NCBI GenBank assembly: GCA_964348185.1 | Contig: CAYGBW010000134.1 | Location: forward strand, 1-5,039 | Source of the DNA: CAYGBW01 sp964348185 | GTDB lineage: Bacteria; Desulfobacterota; BSN033; WVXP01 | Length of the DNA: 5,039 nt | Direction: 5' to 3' | Shown: piece after piece, positions 1 to 5,039 of the stretch | Position numbering within the stretch: position 1 is the stretch's first letter | How the letters are laid out: the number at the start of each line of letters is the position of its first letter | Position numbers and translations under genes: made by a program | Notes under the pieces: model-generated | Databases searched by the model: none | Seen by the model: the letters and a program-made list of their open reading frames with translations, nothing else | Told to the model about the DNA's origin: nothing

Positions 1-236
1 TTCCCCTCAACCGGGAGACCTTTGTCGTTGCTCTGGAAGTGACAGACCCTGATTACCGAGGGGCCTCCGCCTACATCTTTCGAGAGTTCTCAAGAGAGTT
101 GGAAGCCTACGCGTACATCAATGTTATGGATGACTCCGGCCTTCCCGGACTCAGGCGGTTGAAGCGATCCTATGATCCGTGGCGTCTGGAACCGTCTCTT
201 GTCCTTTCCAGAAGGCAACAACACCATGGTGGCTGA
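1..236 (+). CDS. C-terminal part of a DUF2156-like (GNAT-fold) protein, 5' partial
   Basis: The reading frame is open from position 3 to a TGA at 234-236 and enters from beyond the left edge, giving 77 visible residues. The visible tail has VALEVTDPDYRGASAYIFREF, then YINVMDDSGLPGLRRLKRSY followed by DP. This resembles the end of DUF2156 (phosphatidylglycerol lysyltransferase C-terminal-like) proteins, where an R-G-A/S-Y stretch is followed by a Y-I-N-x-x-x-D-x-G-x-x-GLR-x-x-K-x-SY-x-P block. Family members have a double GNAT-like fold and some use aminoacyl-tRNA, but most are uncharacterised, so I assign no substrate. It runs convergently to selD, with about 108 bases between the two stop codons, and shows no functional tie to the selenium genes. 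A GTG at 39 could be mistaken for the start, but the conserved-looking residues continue upstream of it. Only a family-level call is justified. Confidence 0.6.
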   Translation, partial: PLNRETFVVALEVTDPDYRGASAYIFREFSRELEAYAYINVMDDSGLPGLRRLKRSYDPWRLEPSLVLSRRQQHHGG

Positions 237-326
237 AGCTCTGGGTAACCCTGGAATACATTGAATGATCAGGATTTTCTACTCTGACTCCCTGCTTCAC
301 TCACAGAATAGCGGAATGTAAGGGGA

Positions 327-341
327 GCGAACGAAGTTCGC
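327..341. terminator. Perfect hairpin between convergent genes, possible terminator
   Basis: GCGAAC (327-332) and GTTCGC (336-341) are perfect inverted repeats around a 3-base loop GAA, a 6-bp stem. It begins only 4 bases after the selD stop codon on the minus strand and lies between the converging selD and DUF2156-like genes. Neither side carries a run of T, so it is not a textbook intrinsic terminator. It may serve as a 3' end stabiliser or a weak bidirectional terminator; that is inference from position. Confidence 0.35.
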
Positions 342-344
342 GAT

Positions 345-1388
345 CTACCTAAGAATAACGCGTCCCTCCGGTTTTTCCACAACCTCTCCAATGATCGCAG
401 CAGCGGTCCATCCCTCATTGTGGAGCATTCCAACCAGGCGCTGTGCCTTCGTCGGAGGAAGGGAGATGAGAAGGCCTCCCGAGGTCTGGGGGTCATAGAG
501 AATGTCGAGAAGAAGGGGTGAAACCTCCCCCTGGATGTCGACTCTGCAGGCGGCAAAATCCCGGTTGGTGCCGGTTCCACCGGGCACAAGTCCCATAGCT
601 GCAAAATGCTCAGCCTCCTCCAGGAGGGGAACATCTGAGGTATAAATCATTGCTCCGATGCCACTCGCCCGGGCCATCTCAAGGGCATGTCCCAGGAGTC
701 CAAATCCCGTCACGTCGGTGCAGGCATTGACACCAAGTTCTTGCATGAGCTCTGACGGCCTCTTGTTGAGCGCCAACATGGACTCGGTCATTCCGGCCAC
801 GGCTGCCTCTGAAGCCATCTCGCCTTTGAGAGCCGTGGCGATGATTCCTGTTCCCAAAGGTTTTGTCAGAACCAATCGATCCTCTGCCTTGGCACCCCCG
901 TTGGTGACAACGCGGTCTGGATGAACCAGGCCCGTCACAGAAAGGCCGTATTTCAATTCTGGGTCATCCACGGAATGGCCGCCCACCAGGACGGCTCCTG
1001 CCTCATGGATCTTGGCAAGCCCCCCCTCCAGAATTCTCTGGAGCACGTCAATCCCCATCGCCTTGATGGGAAACCCCACCACATTGAGACAGGTGAGGGG
1101 TCGCCCCCCCATGGCATAGACATCGCTCATGGCATTGGCCGCAGCCACCTGACCGAAGGTGTAAGGGTCATCCACCACAGGGGTGAAAAAATCCACTGTC
1201 TGGATCAATGCCAGATCGTCCGAAATCCGATAAACCCCCGCGTCCTCTCCACGCTCGAAGCCTGCAATCAGATTGGGATCTTCCCGAACGAGGAGTGTTT
1301 CAAGAGCCTGGTCCAGTGCCCCTGGACCGATCTTGGAGGCTCATCCCGAGGCCCGTGCCCGTTGTGACAGGCGCAATCTCTCAGCCAT
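345..1388 (-). CDS. selD: Selenide, water dikinase (selenophosphate synthetase), selenocysteine-containing
   Basis: SelD makes selenophosphate from selenide and ATP in the cytoplasm, the Se donor for selenocysteine-tRNA and 2-selenouridine synthesis. The gene starts at ATG 1388-1386 behind an AAGGAGGAG ribosome site and has an in-frame TGA as codon 16 (1343-1341), read here as selenocysteine; the product is 347 residues, the usual SelD length. Residues 13-20 read A-S-G-U-A-S-K-I, matching E. coli GAGCGCKI: U16 replaces catalytic Cys17, Ser18 replaces Cys19, and Lys19 matches essential Lys20. Metal/ATP-binding positions are present: Asp49 (GEDAGVY), Asp89 (NAMSDVYAMGG) and Asp225 (CTDVTGFGLLGH), plus VGGHS at 135-139 and DPQTSGGLL at 299-307. 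An in-frame TGA upstream of the ATG rules out a much longer start. Without recoding, the frame would begin only at codon 61 and lose the whole catalytic N-terminus. It is the last gene of the yedF-csd-DUF3343-selD series. Recoding is inferred, but strongly supported by the position of the TGA and the hairpin after it. Confidence 0.95.
1301..1335 (-). promoter_or_regulatory. Bacterial SECIS element in selD mRNA
   Basis: Immediately 3' of the UGA, inside the selD coding sequence, the minus-strand RNA can fold into a two-part hairpin. The upper stem is 7 perfect base pairs, GGUCCAG (1328-1322) with CUGGACC (1316-1310), closing a 5-base loop GGGCA (1321-1317). Below an asymmetric internal loop (2 and 4 bases), CAAGA (1335-1331) pairs with UCUUG (1305-1301). 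The loop starts 19 bases after the UGA and opens with G residues, which fits the known bacterial SECIS pattern (stem-loop about 16-37 bases after the UGA, G in the first loop positions). SelB would bind the apical part. The fold was drawn by eye. Confidence 0.85.
1341..1343 (-). other. In-frame UGA selenocysteine codon of selD
   Basis: Codon 16 of selD is TGA on the minus strand. Sequence continues in frame on both sides with SelD-like residues, and the codon aligns with the catalytic Cys17 of E. coli SelD. Sec at this place is known in SelD of several bacteria, including Haemophilus influenzae. Reading it as Sec requires SelB, tRNA-Sec and a SECIS element; the last is visible just downstream. 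Confidence 0.92.
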
Positions 1389-1398
1389 AGATCGTCTT

Positions 1399-1407
1399 CT
1401 CCTCCTT
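1399..1407 (-). promoter_or_regulatory. Ribosome binding site that fixes the selD start
   Basis: AAGGAGGAG on the minus strand lies 10 bases before the selD ATG at 1388-1386. It supports the upstream start that places the TGA inside the gene. No comparable site precedes the next possible start after the TGA. Confidence 0.75.
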
Positions 1408-1449
1408 CCCACCTCTCATATTGCACATCCTAAAACCCCATTTCGAAAT

Positions 1450-1719
1450 TCAGACCCTCGAGTAACGACCCTTGGTCAACCCATAGATTCCGACCACCGT
1501 GATCGCCTCATCGGCAAGGAGTTGCGCCACGCGAGCCCTGTCCTGGCAGGAGAATTCCAGAGCCATCCCGCAATCAGAGCTGATTTCGCGGGGCACAGGA
1601 ATGACATCGATTCTGAGCCCTGCCCTCTTGAGGATCCTTTCCCCTTTGATGACGGCGTGGATCGTCTCCAGAACCGCAGCGCACCGCTCTTCCGTCCCTA
1701 ATCGGGAAGCCTGATCCAT
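1450..1719 (-). CDS. DUF3343 family protein, putative Se/S carrier
   Basis: A small cytoplasmic protein of 89 residues from the ATG at 1719. The pattern C-A-A-V-L-E-T-I-H-A-V-I-K-G-E-R-I-L-K-R-A-G (13-34) followed by IDVIPVPREISSDCGMALEF (37-56) matches the DUF3343 family (Pfam PF11823, named Putative Se/S carrier protein-like), whose hallmark is the P-R-x-I-S-S-D-C-G-x-A-L segment; here the hallmark Cys is residue 50. Two more cysteines occur at 13 and 58. No signal peptide or membrane segment is visible. I chose ATG 1719 because GGATGGG lies 5 bases upstream; an ATG at 1758 in the same frame would add 13 non-conserved-looking residues and has no ribosome site. The frame stays open further into the end of the desulfurase gene, but that part is the shadow of the neighbour. 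It sits 73 bases after the desulfurase and 61 before selD, which supports a role in handling selenium. The biochemical role is not established in what I know. Confidence 0.85.
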   Translation of the reverse strand: MDQASRLGTEERCAAVLETIHAVIKGERILKRAGLRIDVIPVPREISSDCGMALEFSCQDRARVAQLLADEAITVVGIYGLTKGRYSRV

Positions 1720-1792
1720 CACTGCCCATCCAATTGTTGGATCCGGCTCTGGACCCATGGCAAAACAACCCAAAGAGAGCCCGTGTCTTCCC

Positions 1793-2932
1793 CTAGGAGC
1801 TCGCCGCGATTCTTCTGAGCGCGTCGAGCACCTGAGCAACCTCTTCGTGGGTGTTGAAGTATCCCATGCTAAGACGGACGGTTCCGTGAGGGAATGTTCC
1901 AAGGGTTCTGTGGGCCCCGGGATTACAGTGGAGCCCGACCCGGGTCATGATGTCAAATTCTCGGTCGAGACGGTATCCCACTTCCGACGCTTCAATACCC
2001 TTTACATTAATCGAGACCGTGGCGGTCTGTTCATCCGCTTTCCTGCCCCCATACACGGTAACCCCCTCGATATCCTCCAGGCCTTCCAGAAGGGCTCGGG
2101 TCAGTCCAATTTCATGTCTTCGAATCTCATGGAGTCCCCGATTCAGGACAAATCTCACTCCTTCACCCAAACCCGCAATGCCAACGGTATTGGGCGTTCC
2201 GCACTCGTACTTGTCAGGAAGAAAATCGGGATGATCCCACGATTCTGATTTGCTTCCCGTTCCTCCCCGTCTGAGGGGTTTCAAATCGATCCCCTCCCGA
2301 ACAAACAGTCCCCCTGTCCCCTGGGGGCCATAAAGGCTTTTGTGACCCGTGAATGCCATCAAATCGATGCCCCATGCCTCTACATCGATGTCCACTGCTC
2401 CAGCAGATTGAGCAGCGTCAACCAGAAACGGGATCTCCCCGGATAATCTCCCGATCTCCAGCAGGGGAGCGATGGTTCCCACCACGTTGGAGGCGTGGTT
2501 GACGGCAATGAGCCGGGTGTTTTTTTTGATCGACCTCTTCAGATCTTCCAGATCGATGTGCCCCGCTTCTGAGCACCGGATAATCGACAACTCGATGAGC
2601 CCCTGTCTAAGCAGATAATTCAGCGGGCGCATGACCGAGTTGTGTTCCATAGAGGGGGCGATCACGTGACCCCCTTCGGTCAGGAGTCCCATGATGGCAA
2701 GATTGAGCGCCTCCGTGGCGTTAGAAGTAAAAACAAGCCGCTCCGACCGGGAGATATTGAACAATTGGGACAGATTCTCCCGGGCGTCGAATATCAGACG
2801 GGCCGCTTCCAGGGCCAACCGGTGACCAGAGCGGCCCGGAGTCGATCCAATATGGAGAGAGTAGTCCTGTATGGCCTCCAACACGGCTGGAGGCTTGGGA
2901 AAACTTGTACATGCATTGTCGAAGTAAATCAT
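1793..2932 (-). CDS. Cysteine desulfurase / selenocysteine lyase-like PLP enzyme (TIGR01977 type)
   Basis: Class V aminotransferase-fold enzyme, 379 residues, of the NifS/CsdB kind, which uses PLP to remove S or Se from cysteine or selenocysteine and leaves it as a persulfide/perselenide on an active-site Cys. Visible landmarks: start MIYFDNACTSFPKP (family usually has DNAATS; Cys8 replaces an Ala), TSNATEALN (69-77), the PLP-stacking His97 in MEHNS, NHASNVVG (145-152), Asp172 and Gln175 in VDAAQSAG, the Schiff-base Lys198 in TGHKSLYGPQGTGG, and the catalytic Cys336 in GLHCNPGAH, followed by TLGT and GTVRLSMGYFNTHEEV. This C-terminal pattern is typical of the TIGR01977 family, often found near selenium genes. 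Start: ATG 2932 gives the family's conserved N-terminus; a TTG at 3001 or GTG at 2983 in frame would add unconserved residues. It lies 87 bases after yedF. Whether it prefers Sec or Cys cannot be read from the sequence. Confidence 0.93.
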   Translation of the reverse strand: MIYFDNACTSFPKPPAVLEAIQDYSLHIGSTPGRSGHRLALEAARLIFDARENLSQLFNISRSERLVFTSNATEALNLAIMGLLTEGGHVIAPSMEHNSVMRPLNYLLRQGLIELSIIRCSEAGHIDLEDLKRSIKKNTRLIAVNHASNVVGTIAPLLEIGRLSGEIPFLVDAAQSAGAVDIDVEAWGIDLMAFTGHKSLYGPQGTGGLFVREGIDLKPLRRGGTGSKSESWDHPDFLPDKYECGTPNTVGIAGLGEGVRFVLNRGLHEIRRHEIGLTRALLEGLEDIEGVTVYGGRKADEQTATVSINVKGIEASEVGYRLDREFDIMTRVGLHCNPGAHRTLGTFPHGTVRLSMGYFNTHEEVAQVLDALRRIAASS

Positions 2933-3019
2933 TGAATCATCTCGAAGACCCGTCTTTCCGGCCCAGCATCGATCGCCGATCACCGTATCTCTTCCTGGCA
3001 ACCGATTGAACGTCAGGGG

Positions 3020-3628
3020 CTAAGGTCTGATGACCCTGTCCGCTTCCATCAGAGAGCTCGCAATGTCAAACATGTTCGAAACCAGGCCCACTCTGAGTTT
3101 GTCCTTGAGGTGATAGTAGTCGAGGCAGGTGCCACAGGAAAGGACAGCGATGTTCATGGCTTCGAGTTCCTTGATCGGTTCGATGACATCGGATCCTTCT
3201 GTGGTGAGTTTGACTCCTGAATTGATGAATATCATTTTCTGGGGTTTGGGAGTGACATCCTTCAGGGTTTTGAAGAAGGCCCGGATGAGGATGTTCCCCA
3301 GTTCCCTATCCCCAGCGCCCATAATATCGGAGCTTACATAGACAACCCCATTGGGTCCTGGAGACGGCTGTGATTGTTCCCTCCCTGTGGCCTCCGGGGT
3401 CACCTCACAGGGGTACCCCTTCACAATATCCAGGAAATACCCCTGATCTCGCTGCTCGACCTCCACGTTGCATCCCTGGCTTTTCGCAAATCGTTCCACG
3501 TTATCCCGGGAGGTGGGATTGTCCACGATAACCGTCAGAATTCCCTCCTTCAGAGACTCGAGAGCCCGTTTCGTCACCACGACCGGCTCTGGACAAGCCT
3601 TCCCCCGAACATCAATCGTCTTGCCCAA
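3020..3628 (-). CDS. yedF: Selenium metabolism protein YedF (TusA-like + DsrE-like domains)
   Basis: A 202-residue cytoplasmic protein in two parts. Residues 1-75 are a TusA/SirA-like domain, with the carrier motif IDVRGKACPEPVVVTKRAL holding Cys12 in the CPxP signature. After a Pro/Ser/Gly-rich linker (about 78-94), residues 95-202 form a DsrE/F-like domain (VVYVSSDIMGAGDRELGNIL, then INSGVKLTTEGSDVIEPIKEL, then LSCGTCLDYYHLKDKLRVGL). The latter carries Cys165 and Cys168 in a C-x-x-C. This architecture is that of YedF as defined in TIGR03527, a family that follows selenium metabolism across genomes; its exact chemical step is not established. A role as a Se or S relay to the desulfurase/SelD is inference. 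The start is TTG 3628, 9 bases after GGAGG; the frame extends a little further upstream to another TTG at 3655, but that would place the GGAGG inside the gene. It is the first gene behind the promoter at 3664-3693. Confidence 0.92.
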   Translation of the reverse strand: MGKTIDVRGKACPEPVVVTKRALESLKEGILTVIVDNPTSRDNVERFAKSQGCNVEVEQRDQGYFLDIVKGYPCEVTPEATGREQSQPSPGPNGVVYVSSDIMGAGDRELGNILIRAFFKTLKDVTPKPQKMIFINSGVKLTTEGSDVIEPIKELEAMNIAVLSCGTCLDYYHLKDKLRVGLVSNMFDIASSLMEADRVIRP

Positions 3629-3637
3629 TGTGCTATA

Positions 3638-3642
3638 CCTCC
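3638..3642 (-). promoter_or_regulatory. Ribosome binding site deciding the TTG start of yedF
   Basis: GGAGG on the minus strand, 9 bases ahead of TTG 3628-3626. No ATG or GTG lies in frame near the conserved TusA-like beginning, so the gene very probably begins at this TTG. The predicted transcript start near 3657 leaves a leader of about 29 bases that contains this site. Confidence 0.75.
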
Positions 3643-3663
3643 GATGAGAATGCAAACTCTTTT

Positions 3664-3693
3664 ATTATATAGACCGTTAGGGTCAAAGGTCAA
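3664..3693 (-). promoter_or_regulatory. Sigma70-type promoter of the yedF-csd-DUF3343-selD cluster
   Basis: Reading the minus strand, TTGACC (3693-3688, 5 of 6 consensus -35 bases) is followed by an 18-base spacer and TATAAT (3669-3664, perfect -10). Transcription would start near 3657, just ahead of the yedF ribosome site. No comparable promoter was seen between yedF, the desulfurase, DUF3343 and selD, which fits co-transcription of all four. The spacer holds GACC-5-GGTC (3672-3684), a small inverted repeat that could be an operator, but four base pairs is weak evidence. Confidence 0.75.
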
Positions 3694-3694
3694 A
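3681..3694. repeat. Tandem 7-base repeat overlapping the -35 region
   Basis: GGTCAAA occurs twice head-to-tail on the plus strand (3681-3687 and 3688-3694), which on the minus strand is TTTGACC twice. One copy forms the -35 box; the other is in the spacer. It may mark a direct-repeat regulator site or be chance. Confidence 0.5.
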
Positions 3695-3785
3695 TTGGGA
3701 TGCTCTATGAATGCGGGAAACACTGATAGAAAATTTCGATAGCCAATCCAATCGAGTAAAGCGTATCGGCTGGATTCATTCATGG

Positions 3786-3815
3786 TTTTGGAGCCTCAGA
3801 ACCCGATCTCCAAAA
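3786..3815. repeat. 8-bp inverted repeat upstream of the selenium gene cluster
   Basis: TTTTGGAG (3786-3793) and CTCCAAAA (3808-3815) are perfect inverted repeats separated by 14 bases. It lies in the gap between the aminotransferase stop and the yedF promoter. The stem is A/T-rich outside and G/C-rich inside, and no T run follows on the minus strand beyond the stem itself. It could weakly end the aminotransferase transcript or be a protein-binding site centred about 107 bases before the -35 box. Apart from this repeat, the promoter and the small hairpin near 3880, the 3629-3895 gap shows nothing I recognise. Confidence 0.4.
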
Positions 3816-3874
3816 CGACGGAGAAAGGCACTTGGATTGTACAAAAGAAGTTCGAGAAGGGAGAGAGGGAATTT

Positions 3875-3886
3875 GGCCAGCAGGCC
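3875..3886 (-). terminator. Small hairpin after the aminotransferase gene, weak terminator candidate
   Basis: GGCC-TGCT-GGCC begins 9 bases after the aminotransferase stop codon on the minus strand and is followed by pyrimidine-rich DNA rather than a clean T run. The 4-bp stem is short, so this is a low-confidence call. Confidence 0.2.
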
Positions 3887-3895
3887 GGCGGAGGT

Positions 3896-5039
3896 CTAGC
3901 CCTTGAAGATTTCGGCCAGTTCACTGAGTTTTCTGCAGGCCAGGTCGATCGTATGGTCATCCACGCAGTAGGCGATCCGGAACCACCCTTCATACCCAAA
4001 GGTGGAACCCGGAACAAGGAGGAGAAGGCTTTCCTTGGCCCTTTCGATAAAAGCCTCTTCTTCACCGAGACACTTTGCAAATATGTAGAAGGTTCCCTGG
4101 GAGTTGGCCATCTCATAGCCGTTGCTGCCCAGAGCCTCCTTGAGCCTGTCCCGACGGGCCCGATAGTCATTCACGTCTACGCGAACCCCAACGCCTGCCA
4201 CGGCCCTCTGCATCAATGCCGGAGCGTTGACGAAACCGAGAATCCGATTGCAGATGGCCATTCCGCCCATGATCGCCTGACTGTTTTCCATTTCCGGATG
4301 GATCGCCACGTAACCGATACGCTCCCCTGGGATGCTGAGGGATTTTGAAAAAGAGTACACCATAAAACTCTCAGGATACAGGCTCGTGACCGAGGTGAAG
4401 GGGGCTCCATCGTAGACGATCTCTCGGTACGGTTCATCTGAGATCACGGATATCGTCTTTCCCTCATCCCGTTTCTTGCGCTCCAGCATTGCCACCAATT
4501 CATTCAGATTCTCTCTTGAGTAAACGACGCCCGTCGGATTGTTGGGGGAATTGACGATGATCGCCCGAGTCTCACTTGTGATGGCTTTCTCGATCTGCTT
4601 CACATCCAACGAGAAGTCCCTGGCAGGCATCACCACGTTCAGCTGGCCGCCGTGGTTTTCAACGTAGGACTTGTATTCGACAAAATAAGGTGCCACGACA
4701 ACGACGTCTTCGCCCGGGTTGAGAATGGCCTTGAGAACCACATTCATCCCCGCAGCCGCGCCCGCGCACATCATGACGTGCTGAGGTCCGACGCCCCTGA
4801 AATACCCTTCTTCCCTGAGGGTCCTGGCCACTGCCTCTCTCACCCAGGGAAAACCAAGATTCGGCATATACCGGTGCATTCCGGACCCCTGTCGGATCAG
4901 GTCAGACACGGTCTGGGAGAATTCCTCGGGAGGCTCCACAACCGGGTTTCCCAGGCTCAGGTCGGCCACGTTCATTTCGCCGTGAATCTCTTTCAGCTCA
5001 ATGCCCTCCTCAAAGAGCCTTCTGATCTTAGAAGCATTT
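3896..5039 (-). CDS. PLP-dependent class I/II aminotransferase, 5' partial
   Basis: The frame is open to the right edge, so the N-terminus is cut; 380 residues are visible, and by comparison with the family about ten are missing. The product is a fold-type I aminotransferase of the aspartate aminotransferase superfamily. Visible landmarks in order: FEEGIELKEIHG near the start, DLSLGNPVVEPP, HRYMPNLGFPWVREAVA, the PLP-phosphate region MMCAGAAAGMN, the NSPNNPTGVVYS loop whose Asn contacts PLP, SDEPYREIVYDG (Asp pairs with the pyridine N), the Schiff-base Lys232 of the visible chain in YSFSKSLSIPGERIGY, and the substrate-carboxylate Arg in GWFRIAYC. A methionine at 4975 begins a shorter frame, but family residues continue upstream of it, so it is not the start. 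The amino acid substrate cannot be told from sequence. It is co-oriented with the selenium genes but separated by about 270 bases with its own downstream promoter, so it is probably not part of that operon. Confidence 0.9.
   Translation of the reverse strand, partial: NASKIRRLFEEGIELKEIHGEMNVADLSLGNPVVEPPEEFSQTVSDLIRQGSGMHRYMPNLGFPWVREAVARTLREEGYFRGVGPQHVMMCAGAAAGMNVVLKAILNPGEDVVVVAPYFVEYKSYVENHGGQLNVVMPARDFSLDVKQIEKAITSETRAIIVNSPNNPTGVVYSRENLNELVAMLERKKRDEGKTISVISDEPYREIVYDGAPFTSVTSLYPESFMVYSFSKSLSIPGERIGYVAIHPEMENSQAIMGGMAICNRILGFVNAPALMQRAVAGVGVRVDVNDYRARRDRLKEALGSNGYEMANSQGTFYIFAKCLGEEEAFIERAKESLLLLVPGSTFGYEGWFRIAYCVDDHTIDLACRKLSELAEIFKG

Noticed and set aside
237..344. Possible small RNA or tRNA gene in the convergent gap
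   Set aside because: Only the 6-bp hairpin and a weak GGG-TAA-CCC symmetry are visible; no cloverleaf and no promoter.
921..1367. Plus-strand open frame of 148 codons opposite selD
   Set aside because: It is antisense to clearly conserved SelD sequence, resembles no known family, and is explained by codon bias of the opposite strand.
1386..1452. TGA at the end of DUF3343 as a second selenocysteine codon, since the frame stays open for 22 more codons
   Set aside because: The product already has the family's usual end, the downstream residues look random, there is no SECIS-like hairpin after it, and the stretch contains the selD ribosome site.
1757..2248. Plus-strand open frame of 163 codons opposite the desulfurase
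   Set aside because: Antisense to a conserved PLP enzyme with all catalytic residues present; the translation has no recognisable domain.
2519..2530. Run of eight A on the minus strand inside the desulfurase, containing an in-phase A-AAA-AAC slippery heptamer
   Set aside because: The encoded Lys-Lys-Asn is ordinary, the zero frame is fully conserved to the end, and I saw no reason for a functional shifted product; probably chance.
3574..3783. Minus-strand 69-codon frame running across the yedF promoter and start
   Set aside because: It would be translated from upstream of the promoter and overlaps yedF in another frame; the composition is not protein-like and no ribosome site is seen.
3629..3895. 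Possible selC (tRNA-Sec) or riboswitch in the gap before yedF
   Set aside because: No long acceptor stem or tRNA-like arms could be drawn, and the leader between the predicted transcript start and yedF is only about 29 bases, too short for a riboswitch.
3782..4348. Plus-strand open frame of 188 codons opposite the aminotransferase
   Set aside because: It overlaps the conserved C-terminal half of the aminotransferase on the other strand and has no recognisable family or ribosome site.

Overview
The window carries a selenium-metabolism gene cluster from a bacterium with moderately high GC, flanked by two unrelated partial genes. The protein types (a TIGR01977-type cysteine desulfurase, YedF, DUF3343 and a selenocysteine-containing SelD) and gene order suggest an anaerobe that makes selenoproteins. 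A deltaproteobacterium/Desulfobacterota or a similar anaerobe is my best guess, inferred from general resemblance and not proven by the window.

Layout. From the left: the C-terminal end of a plus-strand gene resembling DUF2156 (GNAT-fold) proteins (1-236), then a short convergent intergenic stretch with a perfect small hairpin. On the minus strand, read right to left, come yedF (3628-3020), a PLP-dependent cysteine desulfurase/selenocysteine lyase-like gene (2932-1793), a small DUF3343 gene (1719-1450) and selD (1388-345). A strong sigma70-like promoter (3693-3664) sits just upstream of yedF, so the four genes probably form one operon. Upstream of it on the same strand is a class I/II aminotransferase gene (5039-3896, its first residues outside the window), separated by about 270 bases that hold the promoter and an 8-bp inverted repeat.

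How the genes work together. The desulfurase can release selenium (or sulfur) from selenocysteine/cysteine. YedF (a TusA-like CPxP domain plus a DsrE-like domain) and the DUF3343 protein (a putative Se/S carrier family) are plausible carriers. SelD activates selenide to selenophosphate, the donor for selenocysteine synthesis and other Se uses. The chain of delivery is inference from family knowledge and gene order.

Main point of interest: selD has an in-frame TGA at codon 16, exactly where the catalytic Cys of SelD belongs, followed by a well-formed bacterial SECIS-like hairpin. Ordinary ORF calling starts the gene 60 codons too late, at a non-conserved position. The full product is a 347-residue selenoprotein, so the enzyme that makes the Se donor itself needs selenium for its synthesis. 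No selA, selB or selC is in this window; they must lie elsewhere. I saw no mobile elements, CRISPR arrays, rRNA or tRNA genes.
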